Of a stretch of 9,260 nucleotides of DNA, positions 1 through 7,378 are shown piece after piece. A program made the translations under genes and the position numbers. Below the pieces are notes generated by a model. That model was not told the DNA's origin, did no database searches, and saw nothing but the letters and a program-made list of their open reading frames with translations. The DNA is from Burkholderiaceae bacterium (lineage in GTDB: Bacteria > Pseudomonadota > Gammaproteobacteria > Burkholderiales > Burkholderiaceae_C): assembly GCA_017999135.1 (NCBI GenBank), contig JAGOBT010000092.1, positions 1 to 9,260 of the forward strand. Direction: 5' to 3'. Position 1 is the stretch's first letter; each line of letters starts with the position of its first letter.

Positions 1-727
1 GCAGCACCGCGGTGATGTCGCCCAGCAGCCCGCTGGCGCCGAAGCGCAGGCGCTGCGGCGTGACGGCGGCATCGCCCAGGATGTCGCGCACCAGCGCGAT
101 GTAGACCGCCGCGTCGGCCACCTTGCGGATGCCGCCTGAGGCCTTGAAGCCCACCGCCGCGCCACGCGGGTGGCCGGCGATGGCCTGCAGCATCACCCGC
201 GCCGCGTCGGGTGTGGCGCCGGTACCGGTCTTGCCGCTGCTGGTCTTCAGGAAGTCCACGCCCGCATCCAGCCCGATCCCGCTGGCCTGGTGGATCAGCG
301 CCTGCGTGGCCAGGTCGCCGGACTCGAGAATCAGCTTCAGCGTGCGGCCGGTGCAGGCCGCACGCACCGCCTGCACCAGCGCGGCGGCGCTGGCAGCGTC
401 TCCGGCCTGCAGCGCGCGCCAGGGCAGCACCAGGTCGACCTCGTCACCCCCGGCGTCGACGATGGCGCGCGCATCGGCCACCGCCGCGGCCATGTCCAGC
501 CCGCCTGCGGGAAAGTTGGCCACCGCCGCCACCCGCACGCCTGCCGGCGCCCCGGCCTTGGCCTGCGCCACGAAGCGCGGCCACACGCACAGTGCTGCCG
601 GCGCGCCGGCGGGGCCGGCGGCCTGGGCGCACAGCGCGGTGATGGCCGCGGCGTCGTCGGCATCGTTCAGGCTGGTCAGATCCAGGCAGGCCAGGGCGGT
701 GCGGGCGTCGGCGGTGGCATCTGGCAT
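1..727 (-). CDS. deoC: Deoxyribose-phosphate aldolase, 3' end cut by window edge
   Basis: Cytosolic class I aldolase that splits 2-deoxyribose-5-phosphate into glyceraldehyde-3-phosphate and acetaldehyde in deoxynucleoside salvage. The minus-strand frame from the ATG at 727-725 is open for 242 codons to the left edge. It carries the family signature in order: EVDLVLPW with the catalytic acid Asp98, FLKTSSGKTG with the presumed Schiff-base Lys161, GFKASGGIR with the second catalytic Lys195, and RFGASGLL near the C-terminus. The Lys-Lys spacing of 34 residues equals that of the E. coli enzyme (K167/K201). The E. coli protein has 259 residues, so only the last ten to twenty are probably missing here. 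No strong Shine-Dalgarno precedes the ATG, but the N-terminus reads naturally (MPDATADARTALACLDLTSL) and no better start is visible. The gene is divergent from the 137-residue protein gene. No other deo gene is in view, so its operon, if any, lies to the left. The family assignment is very secure; the start is fairly secure. Confidence 0.95.
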   Translation of the reverse strand, partial: MPDATADARTALACLDLTSLNDADDAAAITALCAQAAGPAGAPAALCVWPRFVAQAKAGAPAGVRVAAVANFPAGGLDMAAAVADARAIVDAGGDEVDLVLPWRALQAGDAASAAALVQAVRAACTGRTLKLILESGDLATQALIHQASGIGLDAGVDFLKTSSGKTGTGATPDAARVMLQAIAGHPRGAAVGFKASGGIRKVADAAVYIALVRDILGDAAVTPQRLRFGASGLLGDITAVL

Positions 728-870
728 CGTGGTGGAGCGTGCTGTGGATCTGATGGCCCCCCATCGTAGCGGCGCCATGGGTTTGCGGCCCCGGCTTGCA
801 GCCTGGGCGGGCGCGCCGCGACACTGCAGCCCGACAGGGCGCCACCCGGGCGCGCCGCACGGAGACGCAC
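728..870. promoter_or_regulatory. Divergent intergenic region between deoC and the 137-aa gene
   Basis: This 143-bp gap lies between two divergently read start codons, so it should contain promoters for both genes. I found no convincing -35/-10 pair in either direction. A small inverted repeat, GATGG-CCCC-CCATC, sits at 752-765. A 12-bp direct repeat, CGGGCGCGCCGC, occurs at 808-819 and 847-858; its core GGCGCGCC is palindromic, but the same core recurs in coding parts of the window, so an operator role is only a guess. A purine-rich GGAGA at 861-865 serves as the ribosome binding site for the ATG at 871. The promoter role is inferred from gene orientation alone. Confidence 0.35.
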
Positions 871-1284
871 ATGCTGGATCGGATCAAGGAACTGGGCGGG
901 CAGCTGACGACATCGGCTGCCAAGGTGGCCGTGTCGGTGAAGGACGGCGCCGGCACGGTCGCCGGCCAGGCCAGTGACGCCATGCAGGCCACCAAGCGCA
1001 AGGCCGCAGAACTGGGCGACCGGGCCAGCACCGCGGCCACCCGCGAGGCCGTGGTGCAGATGCGCGACATGCTGGCGCTGGCCGCCGAGGAACTGCGCGC
1101 CCGGCCGATCACCGATGGCCCGGTGACGCTGACGGCCAAGGTCGACCTGATGCTGACCAGCCTGCAGATGGAGTTCGTGCTGTACCCGGACACCCAGGTG
1201 CTGCATGTGCCCCGTTCGTCTGCCCAGGCGGCAGACGGTCCGGTGGCGCCGCCGGTGGATCCCGACGTGCCGCCATCGGCCTGA
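871..1284 (+). CDS. Hypothetical Ala-rich helical protein, 137 aa
   Basis: I do not recognise this protein. The ATG at 871 is chosen because GGAGA at 861-865 lies at the right distance upstream. The in-frame ATG at 796 would add 25 low-complexity Arg/Ala residues and has no such site. Residues 1-78 are rich in Ala, Lys, Glu and Asp and contain no proline, and they look like a long amphipathic helix or coiled coil (MLDRIKELGGQLTTSAAKVA onward). This resembles the general character of phasin-like or apolipoprotein-like small proteins, though no signature proves it. Residues 82-112 are more hydrophobic and probably form beta strands or a short helix (around KVDLMLTSLQMEFVLYPDTQ). The tail from about 113 is rich in Pro, Ala and Val and probably disordered. 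There is no signal peptide or membrane segment, so a cytoplasmic location is likely. Only 7 bp separate its stop from the GTG of the binding-protein gene, suggesting co-transcription. A real gene is well supported by codon bias and the ribosome site; its function is unknown. Confidence 0.72.
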   Translation: MLDRIKELGGQLTTSAAKVAVSVKDGAGTVAGQASDAMQATKRKAAELGDRASTAATREAVVQMRDMLALAAEELRARPITDGPVTLTAKVDLMLTSLQMEFVLYPDTQVLHVPRSSAQAADGPVAPPVDPDVPPSA

Positions 1285-1291
1285 CTGCAAC

Positions 1292-2290
1292 GTGCCCGTG
1301 CCAACCGCATCGCCCCGCCCGCCCGCCCCCTGCAGCCGCCGGCACACGCTGGCCCTGCTGGCCGCCGCCTGCCTGCCGGCCCGCGCCCAGGCCCGCTTTC
1401 CTGACCGGCCCATCACCCTGGTGGTGCCCTTCGGCCCCGGCGGCATCGCCGACCTGACGGCCCGCGCCGTGGGCGAGGCGCTGGCGCGCAGCCTGGGCCA
1501 GCCGGTGGTGGTCGACAACCAGCCCGGCGCCGGCGCCATCGTCGCCAGCCAGCGGGTGGCGCGTGCCGTGCCCGACGGCCACACCCTGCTGCTGCTGAGC
1601 AATGCCAACGCGGTGGCGGTGTCGCTGATGAAGACGCCGGGGCCCGACCCGCTGAAGGACTTTGCGCTGGTCAGCACGCTGGGCAGCTTCGATCTGGGCC
1701 TGTTTGCAGCGGTGAATGGGCGCTTCGCCACCCTGGCCGCCGCGCTGGACTGGGCCCGCGCCCACCCCGGCCAGCTGAACATCGGCAGCATCGCCGTGGG
1801 CAGCACCCAGCACCTGGCGGCCAAGCTGTTCGAGGCGCGCGCCGGCATCGACGCGCTGGTGGTGCCCTACAAGGGGTCCCCCGCGGTGCTGACGGCGCTG
1901 CGCGCGGGCGAAGTCGACATCGCGGTGGAGATCGTCGGCCCGATGCTGCCGCAGCTGCAGGCCGGCACGGTGCGGGCGCTGGCCGTCACCGGCGCCCAGC
2001 GCCACCCGCTGCTGCCCGAGGTGCCCACCGTGGCCCAGGCCGGCGTGGCCGGCGTGCAGGTGGCCAGCTGGAACGCGCTGGCCGCGCCGGCCGGCACGCC
2101 ACCCGCGGTGCTGGCCACGCTGAACCAGGCGGTGCGGGATGCCGTGGCATCGCCCGCGGTGCAGCAGCGCCTGGCGCCGCTGGGCATGCGGCTGGGGGCG
2201 GGATCGCCGGCCGAGCTGCAGGCCCTGCTGGGCAGCGAGATCCAGCGTTGGGCGGCGGTGATCAAGGCGGCCAAGATCACGCCCGACTGA
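1292..2290 (+). CDS. Bug/TctC-family periplasmic solute-binding protein
   Basis: Periplasmic binding protein of the tripartite tricarboxylate transporter (Bug/TctC, PF03401) family, whose members bind carboxylates and other small acids. The start is taken as GTG 1292, giving 332 residues, the usual family length; GTG 1298 is equally possible. An ATG at 1205 would lie inside the preceding gene and place an Arg-rich stretch before the signal peptide. Residues 15-34 (SRRHTLALLAAACLPARAQA) form a signal peptide with a twin-arginine-like start, with cleavage probably after AQA. The mature part opens with the family hallmark FPDRPITLVVPFGPGGIADL (36-55), followed by LGQPVVVDNQPGAGA, then PDGHTLLLLS and, further on, YKGSPAVLTALRAGEVDIAV. 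No TctA or TctB membrane subunit is encoded nearby, so this is an orphan binding protein, as is common in Burkholderiales. Its ligand cannot be read from sequence or neighbours. Translation may be coupled to the upstream gene because the gap is 7 bp and no clear ribosome site is visible. Confidence 0.93.
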   Translation: MPVPTASPRPPAPCSRRHTLALLAAACLPARAQARFPDRPITLVVPFGPGGIADLTARAVGEALARSLGQPVVVDNQPGAGAIVASQRVARAVPDGHTLLLLSNANAVAVSLMKTPGPDPLKDFALVSTLGSFDLGLFAAVNGRFATLAAALDWARAHPGQLNIGSIAVGSTQHLAAKLFEARAGIDALVVPYKGSPAVLTALRAGEVDIAVEIVGPMLPQLQAGTVRALAVTGAQRHPLLPEVPTVAQAGVAGVQVASWNALAAPAGTPPAVLATLNQAVRDAVASPAVQQRLAPLGMRLGAGSPAELQALLGSEIQRWAAVIKAAKITPD

Positions 2291-2295
2291 GCGCG

Positions 2296-2314
2296 AGCCG
2301 GCCCATGCCCGGCT
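2296..2314 (+). terminator. Weak hairpin after the binding-protein gene
   Basis: Just after the stop codon at 2288-2290, AGCCGG (2296-2301) and CCGGCT (2309-2314) can pair as a 6-bp GC-rich stem with a 7-nt loop. No T-run follows, so intrinsic termination is doubtful. Short GC stems are also common by chance in DNA of this composition. It is listed only because its position right behind the gene is what a terminator would have. Confidence 0.25.
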
Positions 2315-2392
2315 GCAAACCCGCCCGTGGCGCCGCATCGTCAAGCCGCTTGACTGCGGGGGTGCTTTTGGGCGGCCGACGCTGGACTGGGC

Positions 2393-2409
2393 TGAACATG
2401 CTTTGTTCA
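2393..2409. repeat. 17-bp inverted repeat TGAACA-N5-TGTTCA
   Basis: TGAACA at 2393-2398 and TGTTCA at 2404-2409 form a perfect 6-bp inverted repeat around TGCTT. It lies in an unusually AT-rich patch for this window, 34 bp before the GTG of the PEP-CTERM fragment. It also sits exactly where that fragment's reading frame first becomes open; the TGA at 2393-2395 is the in-frame stop. It could be an operator for a dimeric repressor, a remnant of a recombination end, or chance. The sequence does not decide between these. Confidence 0.4.
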
Positions 2410-2443
2410 ATATGCGGGGGCGGGTACCTCCCTCGGCGGGGTC

Positions 2444-2788
2444 GTGACGCGCGGCAGCAAAGTCTTCACCACACCAGAACCAGGCCCATCGGACATCTTC
2501 GAATTCGAGCTGACGCTGACGACGGCATTCACGGCCGCCGCGAACCAGACTTACAGCGTGGCGATTTTCTCGACCGGCAACAGCTGGGGCTGGCAGGAAG
2601 GCTCAGGAGGCGATGGCCAGTCGTTCTATCGGGACGGCGAAGGCCAGGATTGGTGGCAGGGCAAACCCGACCTGTCTCTGTCCGTCCTGGGAACCAGGGT
2701 CACGCCCAGCGTGCCCGAGCCGACGTCGCTTGCGCTGGTCGGGCTGGCGCTGGCCGCCGCTGCGGCCCTGCGCTGGCGCAGGGCCTAA
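2444..2788 (+). pseudogene. PEP-CTERM protein, C-terminal fragment lacking signal peptide
   Basis: The frame ends in a textbook PEP-CTERM sorting signal at residues 90-114: a VPEP motif, a hydrophobic helix (TSLALVGLALAAAAAL), then the basic tail RWRRA. Such signals direct exported proteins to an exosortase (EpsH/XrtA-type) for cleavage and surface or extracellular-matrix placement. The preceding 89 residues look like the end of a beta-rich extracellular domain (FEFELTLTTAFTAAANQTYS, then STGNSWGWQEGSGGDGQSFY). A PEP-CTERM protein needs an N-terminal signal peptide, and none is present. GTG 2444 is the only usable start, and the frame is open only back to 2396, where an in-frame TGA stops it. 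No signal peptide was found in the other two plus frames just upstream. I therefore read this as the 3' remnant of a larger gene. A small intact protein from GTG 2444 is the less likely alternative. Its TAA overlaps the stop of the nucleotidase remnant on the other strand. Confidence 0.75.
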
Positions 2789-3378
2789 CGGTTGTCGGGC
2801 GCGTACTCGGCCAGCTTCAGCGGGCTGCGCGCAGCAATGTAGGCGCGCAGCACCTCGGCGTCGTTGAGCCCGGTGTTCACATAGCCGGGGTGGTTGCCCA
2901 TCTTCGGGTAGCCGTCGCCGCCGATGGCGGTGAAGTTGTTGATCGCCAGCTTGTAGCTGCGGCTGCGGTCGATGGGCTGGCCACCCACGCGCGCCTCCAG
3001 CAGCGCGCCGTTGGCCACCGTCCACTGCAGCCCGGCCGTCTGCGGGTCGCCGCCAGAGCCGGGTGTCATCTTCGTGGCGGCGGCCAGCCAGTCCAGCAGT
3101 TCGGCACCGCTCAGGCTGAGCACGCCCACGGTGTTGGCAAAGGGCTGCACCTTCACCACATCCCGGCAGGTGATGCGGCCGGCGGGCAGTGAATCGCGCA
3201 CGCCGCCGCTGTTGATCACCACCAGGTCGGCGCCGGTGCGCTCGCGCATCGCCCGGGCGATCAGCGTGCCGAGCGCGGTGGGCTGGCTGCGCACACGCGC
3301 CCGGTCAGCGTCGAACACGCCGTCGGCCTCGCCCACCGGCACCAGCGGGCGTTCCTGCCCCGCCTGGCGGCCGGGCAT
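2785..3378 (-). pseudogene. 5'-nucleotidase (UshA-type) C-terminal domain only; N-terminal catalytic domain missing
   Basis: The product of this minus-strand frame matches the 5'-nucleotidase C-terminal domain (PF02872). In UshA-type periplasmic enzymes this domain binds the nucleotide base, while a separate N-terminal metallophosphoesterase domain holds the metals. Visible family features are VPVGEADGVFDADRARVRSQ at the domain start, NSGGVRDSLPAG (residues 56-67), KVQPFANT with a candidate base-stacking Phe80, NNFTAIGGDGYP (147-158) with Phe149, and the typical ending SPLKLAEYAP. The 3' end thus looks complete. The frame is open upstream only to 3399, where a TAA lies at 3402-3400, and beyond that begins the oppositely oriented oligopeptidase gene. 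No metal-binding motifs of the N-terminal domain (about 300-350 residues) and no signal peptide exist. I read it as a 5'-truncated gene remnant. Expression as a lone domain from ATG 3378 is possible but unlikely to be an active nucleotidase. Confidence 0.85.
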
Positions 3379-3436
3379 CGACGCGGTGTCAGCCCGGGGT
3401 TAGAGTCGCCTGCAAACGGGTTGAAGATCGGGGGGG
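3378..3436 (+). promoter_or_regulatory. Possible promoter and ribosome site of the oligopeptidase gene
   Basis: TCGACG (3378-3383) and TAGAGT (3401-3406) each match the sigma-70 hexamers at four of six positions and are separated by 17 bp. Transcription would then start about 30 bp before ATG 3442. A run of seven G at 3430-3436, five bases ahead of that ATG, is the likely ribosome binding site and decides the start over the upstream TTG at 3421. The promoter is a weak match and is offered because of its spacing and position. It lies within the broken 5' end of the nucleotidase remnant. Confidence 0.3.
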
Positions 3437-3441
3437 CTGCA

Positions 3442-5571
3442 ATGGACACGCGACGCTGGGCAGGCTGGATGGTGGCAGGCGGGGTGCAACTGCTGGCCTG
3501 CGGGGTGCAGGCCGCCAGCGTGCCGCCGCCGCCGGTGGAGCCCGTGACCGAGCAGCTGTTCGGCCGCACCCTCACCGATGACCACCGCTGGATGGAAGAC
3601 CCGGCGCGCCAGGCCGTGCTGCGCGACTGGGTGCTGGCCGAGAGCGCCGAGGCGCGGCGCCAACTGGCCGACGACCCCAGCCGTGCGCAGTTCGCCGCCG
3701 CGCTGAAGGACGTGGGCGGTGCGCTCACCCGGGTGCCGTCGCTGGTGATGGCCCATGCCCGGTTGATGGCCTTCCAGCGCATCGGGCCCGCCGACCGCGT
3801 GCCCCGGCTGGTGCTGCGCCAGGGCGCGCAGGAGCGCGTGCTGATCGACCCCAACACCGCCGAGGGCACGGCCGTGGTGGCCATCAACAACACCACGCTG
3901 TCGCCCGACGGCCGGCAGGTGGCGGTGCACACCGCCGCCGGCGGCGGTGAGGTGGGTGGCATCACCGTGTACGACGTGGCCAGCGGCCAGCCGGTGGGCG
4001 TGCCGATGCAGCCGGTCTGGGGTGAATTCCCGCTGAGCTGGATCGACACCCACCGGGTGGCCTACACCCGCATGGGGCTACCCGGCCAGCAGACCGATGC
4101 GATGCAGGGCATGCAGGCAATGGTGCGGCGGCTGGACGGGCGCGGCGGCGACACCGTGGTGCTCGGGCCGGACACGCAGCCGGTGGCGGTGGCGGCCAAG
4201 GACTTTCCGATGGTGCTCAGTTCGCCGATCAGCCCCTGGGTGGCCGGGCTGGCCACGGGCGCGCGCGCCGACTTCGAGCTGAACGTGGTGCGGCGCAGCG
4301 CGCTGGGCACCGGGCCCAGCACGCCGTGGCGACGTGTGGCCGGCCTCGACCAGCAGGTGCGTGGCTACGCGCTGCGTGGCGACGCGCTGTTCCTGCTGTC
4401 GTCGCGCGACAACCCGCACGGCCGGGTCACCCGCCAGCGGCTGGGCAGTGGCGGCGGCGCCGGCGAGGTGGTGGTCGTCAACGGCTCGGACCAGCTGATC
4501 ATCGAGGCGATCGAGGCCACCCGCGACGGGCTGTACCTGCAGGCCCTGACCGACGGCCGCAGCCGGTTGTTCTACAGCGCCGGGGGCACGGCGGCGCTGC
4601 GCGAGATCCCGCTGCCGTTCGAAGGCGCGATCCATGGCATGCAGGCCAGCAGCGACGGCCGCCTGCTGGCGCTGTCGCTGACCGGCTGGCTGACCAACCA
4701 GCGCTACTACCAGGTGCGCCAGGGCCGGCTGCAGCCCGTCGGCCTGGGCTCGGACACCTGGCCGGGCGCGGCGGGGTTCAGCGTCACCCGCCTGCAGGCC
4801 GCCAGCCGTGATGGCACGCAGGTGCCGTTGGTGGTGGTGCACCCGCGCGGCGCGGCGCCGGCCGGTGGCTTCCCCGCAATGCTGGAGGCCTACGGCAGCT
4901 ACGGCAACTCGACGGCCACGCCGTCGTACCGGCGCTTCGCGATGGCCTGGGTGCAGCGCGGCGGTGCCATGGCCTACTGCGGCACGCGGGGCGGCGGCGA
5001 GCGCGGCCGCGCCTGGCACGACGCCGGGCGCGAACGTTTCAAGCCCCAGGCGCAGGACGACCTGACCGCCTGCGCACGCAAGCTGCGTGATGCAGGCCTG
5101 GCGCGCGCGGCCGGCCCGGTGGTGGTGGGCACCAGCGCCGGCGGCCTGCTGGTGCCGCTGGCCGCCATGCAGCACCCCGATGCATTTGCCGGCCTGGTGG
5201 TGCGCGTGGGCATCACCAACGCCACCCGCCTGGCCGCCGCCCCGAACGGGGCCAACCAGTTCGACGAGATGGGCAACCCCGCCACGCCCGATGGCTGGGC
5301 CGCACTGGCCGCGCAGGATGCCTACCTGGCCGCCGCCACCGCCGCAGACATCCCCGACACCCTGCTGACCATCGGACTGAACGACAAGCGCGTGGCACCG
5401 TGGATGAGCGCCAAGCTGGCGGCCCGCGCCAAGCAGCGCTTCGGTGCCAGCCGCACCATCCTGCTGCGGGCCGATGCCGACAGCGGCCATGGCGTGGGGT
5501 CGGCCGAGGACGCGCGGCAGGCCGAGTGGGCCGACATCTACGCCTTTGCCTGGCCGCGCGCCAGCCGCTGA
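3442..5571 (+). CDS. Exported prolyl oligopeptidase (family S9A)
   Basis: Serine peptidase that cleaves short peptides, typically after proline. The start ATG 3442 follows a G-rich ribosome site and gives 709 residues, the normal family size plus a leader. Residues 1-25 ([20 protein letters not shown] and on to QAAS) look like a signal peptide, so the enzyme probably acts in the periplasm. An LLAC sequence is a poor lipobox, so lipidation is uncertain. Residues about 30-75 begin with the family's N-terminal segment (DDHRWMEDP), and about 75-440 would form the seven-bladed beta-propeller gate (PF02897). The alpha/beta-hydrolase domain (PF00326) follows, with [26 protein letters not shown] (from 514), the nucleophile Ser565 in GTSAGG, Asp648 in NDKRV and His683 in SGHG. 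This order and spacing match the triad of porcine POP (S554, D641, H680), and all key residues are present. It is the first gene of an apparent three-gene operon. Exact substrate specificity is not readable. Confidence 0.94.
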   Translation: MDTRRWAGWMVAGGVQLLACGVQAASVPPPPVEPVTEQLFGRTLTDDHRWMEDPARQAVLRDWVLAESAEARRQLADDPSRAQFAAALKDVGGALTRVPSLVMAHARLMAFQRIGPADRVPRLVLRQGAQERVLIDPNTAEGTAVVAINNTTLSPDGRQVAVHTAAGGGEVGGITVYDVASGQPVGVPMQPVWGEFPLSWIDTHRVAYTRMGLPGQQTDAMQGMQAMVRRLDGRGGDTVVLGPDTQPVAVAAKDFPMVLSSPISPWVAGLATGARADFELNVVRRSALGTGPSTPWRRVAGLDQQVRGYALRGDALFLLSSRDNPHGRVTRQRLGSGGGAGEVVVVNGSDQLIIEAIEATRDGLYLQALTDGRSRLFYSAGGTAALREIPLPFEGAIHGMQASSDGRLLALSLTGWLTNQRYYQVRQGRLQPVGLGSDTWPGAAGFSVTRLQAASRDGTQVPLVVVHPRGAAPAGGFPAMLEAYGSYGNSTATPSYRRFAMAWVQRGGAMAYCGTRGGGERGRAWHDAGRERFKPQAQDDLTACARKLRDAGLARAAGPVVVGTSAGGLLVPLAAMQHPDAFAGLVVRVGITNATRLAAAPNGANQFDEMGNPATPDGWAALAAQDAYLAAATAADIPDTLLTIGLNDKRVAPWMSAKLAARAKQRFGASRTILLRADADSGHGVGSAEDARQAEWADIYAFAWPRASR

Positions 5572-5650
5572 CGGGCGCCGCATCCAGCGGGCCACGGTGG
5601 GCCACGCCGGGCTGGGGCAACATCACCACCCCGCCAACGAGCCGCCCGCC

Positions 5651-7363
5651 ATGTTCCGCACCACCTACATCGACCACGCCCAGCTCACCGCCCAGCTGGC
5701 CACCTGGGCGCAGCAGCATCCGGGCCTGGCCCATGTCAGCAGCCTGGGGCAGAGCGCCGGCGGGCGCGACATCCCGCTGCTGACCATCGGTCGCCACCCC
5801 GAGCGCGGCGGCCCGGCGGTCTGGATCGACGGCAACATGCACGCCAGCGAGCTGTGCGGCACCAGCGTGGCCCTGGCGATTGCCGAAGACGTGCTGGCCA
5901 TCCACGGCGGCGCCGATGCAGCCGGCGGCCAGCCGCTGCCGCCGCACATGGCCCAGGCCATCCGCGAGACGCTGTTCTACGTGGTGCCGCGCATCTCGCC
6001 CGATGGCGCAGAAGAGGTGCTGCAGCGTGGCCGCTACGTGCGCAGCAGCCCGGTGGACGACCGCGTGGCGCGCCACCATGCCCACTGGGTGACCGAAGAC
6101 ATCGACGGCGACGGCTTGGCCCTGACCATGCGCCGCCAGGACCCCGACGGCGAGCTGGTGGAACTGCGCGGCGACGACGGCCAGCCGCTGCGCCCGGCCG
6201 TGCTGGTGGCGCGCATGCCCGAGGACACCGGCCCGTTCTACCGCCTGTACCCCGAGGGCCGCATCGCCAACTTCGACGGCCGCACCATCCCCGACGCGCA
6301 TTTCCTGTCGGACACGGTCTACGACTTCAACCGCAACTTCCCCTACCACTGGGCGCCCGAGCCGCAGCAGGCCGGCGCCGGCCACTACCCCGGCAGCGCG
6401 CCCGAGACCCGCGCGGTGCTGGACTTCGCCACCCGGCACCCCAACATCCTGCTGTGGCTGAACCTGCACACCTTCGGTGGCGTGCTGATCCGCCCGCTGG
6501 GCGACAAGCCCGACAGCAAGATGCACCCCGGTGACCTGGGCATCTACGAGCAGGTGGAAGCCTGGATGACCCAGTTCACCGGCTACGCCACCGTCAGCGG
6601 CTTCCATGAATTCCTCTACGAGCCCGACAAGCCCCTGCACGGCGACCTGAGCGACTACGCCTACCACCAGCGTGGCGCGCTGGCCTATGTGGTGGAGCTG
6701 TGGGACCTGTTCCAGCAGCTGGGCATCGCCCGCAAGAAGCCGTTTGTCGACCACTACAGCAAGTTCAGCCGCGCCGACATGCGCAAGCTGGCCGAGTTCG
6801 ACCGCCAGCACAACGGCGGGCGCATCTTCGGCACCTGGAAGCCGCTGCAGCACCCGCAGCTGGGCCCCGTGGAAGTGGCTGGCTTCGACCCGCGCGTGGG
6901 CATCTGGAACCCGCCGTACGACCGGCTGGATGCCACCTGCCAGGGCCAGAGCGCCGCCTTCCTGCGGGTGGCGGCGCTGCTGCCGCGCATCAGCGCCAGC
7001 GTGGTGGGGCAGGAGCGCCAAGGCGACAGCACCCGCATCGAGATCCGCGTGGCCAACCATGGCTACCTGGGCAGCTGCGGCGTGCCGTCGTCGCAGGGCT
7101 TGCCGCATGTGGAGCCGATCCGCCTGACCACGCAGGCCCATGGTGTGACCGTGCTGGCCCCCGGCGCCGCGGTGGTGGAGATCGGCCACCTGGAGGGCTG
7201 GGGCGGCGGCCTGTACGGCGGGCCCAGCGTGTTCTCGCCCTGGACGCGCGGCAACGGCCATGAGCGCTTCGTCACCCTGGTGGTGGCCGGCAGCGGCACG
7301 CTGAACGTGACGGTGGGCAGCGTGCGGGTGGGCTTCCAGCATCTGACCGTGGCCGTGCCCTGA
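5651..7363 (+). CDS. Zinc carboxypeptidase-like metallopeptidase (family M14) with C-terminal beta domain
   Basis: A 570-residue M14 metallopeptidase. The zinc site is complete: His64 and Glu67 in NMHASELCG, and His273 in LNLHTFGG. Asn227-Arg228 in [10 protein letters not shown] matches the substrate carboxylate-binding pair, and Glu349 in YVVELWD is the likely general base. Unlike classic carboxypeptidase A, there is an insert around residues 140-200 with DIDGDG (150-155), a calcium-loop-like pattern shared with some large bacterial M14 proteins. After the catalytic domain comes a segment with [14 protein letters not shown] (about 401-414), then a beta-rich region from about 445 to the end that resembles an Ig-like or CARDB-type domain. 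There is no signal peptide from ATG 5651, so the protein is probably cytoplasmic. A GTG at 5597 would add 18 residues without creating a leader. The ribosome site is weak. The gene follows the oligopeptidase by 79 bp and precedes the monooxygenase by 15 bp, so co-transcription is likely. Family and activity class are well supported; the natural substrate is unknown. Confidence 0.92.
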   Translation: MFRTTYIDHAQLTAQLATWAQQHPGLAHVSSLGQSAGGRDIPLLTIGRHPERGGPAVWIDGNMHASELCGTSVALAIAEDVLAIHGGADAAGGQPLPPHMAQAIRETLFYVVPRISPDGAEEVLQRGRYVRSSPVDDRVARHHAHWVTEDIDGDGLALTMRRQDPDGELVELRGDDGQPLRPAVLVARMPEDTGPFYRLYPEGRIANFDGRTIPDAHFLSDTVYDFNRNFPYHWAPEPQQAGAGHYPGSAPETRAVLDFATRHPNILLWLNLHTFGGVLIRPLGDKPDSKMHPGDLGIYEQVEAWMTQFTGYATVSGFHEFLYEPDKPLHGDLSDYAYHQRGALAYVVELWDLFQQLGIARKKPFVDHYSKFSRADMRKLAEFDRQHNGGRIFGTWKPLQHPQLGPVEVAGFDPRVGIWNPPYDRLDATCQGQSAAFLRVAALLPRISASVVGQERQGDSTRIEIRVANHGYLGSCGVPSSQGLPHVEPIRLTTQAHGVTVLAPGAAVVEIGHLEGWGGGLYGGPSVFSPWTRGNGHERFVTLVVAGSGTLNVTVGSVRVGFQHLTVAVP

Positions 7364-7378
7364 CCGAGAATTCGCACC

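Noticed and set aside
808..858. 12-bp direct repeat CGGGCGCGCCGC at 808-819 and 847-858 as a possible operator pair
   Set aside because: The GGCGCGCC core recurs in coding parts of this window, and one copy lies next to the ribosome site. With this base composition it is not distinctive enough for a regulatory claim.
123..977. Long plus-strand frame across the deoC region
   Set aside because: The minus strand carries the complete deoC signature. The plus frame is Ala/Pro/Ser-rich and runs through both the divergent intergenic region and the start of the next gene.
1109..2410. 433-codon minus-strand frame opposite the binding-protein gene
   Set aside because: The plus strand clearly encodes a full-length Bug/TctC protein. 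The antisense product is a repetitive Arg/Gly/Gln/His-rich string.
2311..3419. Shared CTGCAAAC near both edges of the scar (about 2313 and 3410) as a target-site duplication
   Set aside because: Eight bases are too few at a distance of 1.1 kb, and they do not coincide exactly with the ends of the truncated frames.
4078..5595. 505-codon minus-strand frame opposite the oligopeptidase gene
   Set aside because: Same cause: an antisense shadow of a gene with an intact Ser-Asp-His triad, with a product that has no family features.
5589..5606. 8-bp direct repeat GGGCCACG in the gap between the two peptidase genes
   Set aside because: Too short for GC-rich DNA, and not placed at a promoter or terminator that I can recognise.
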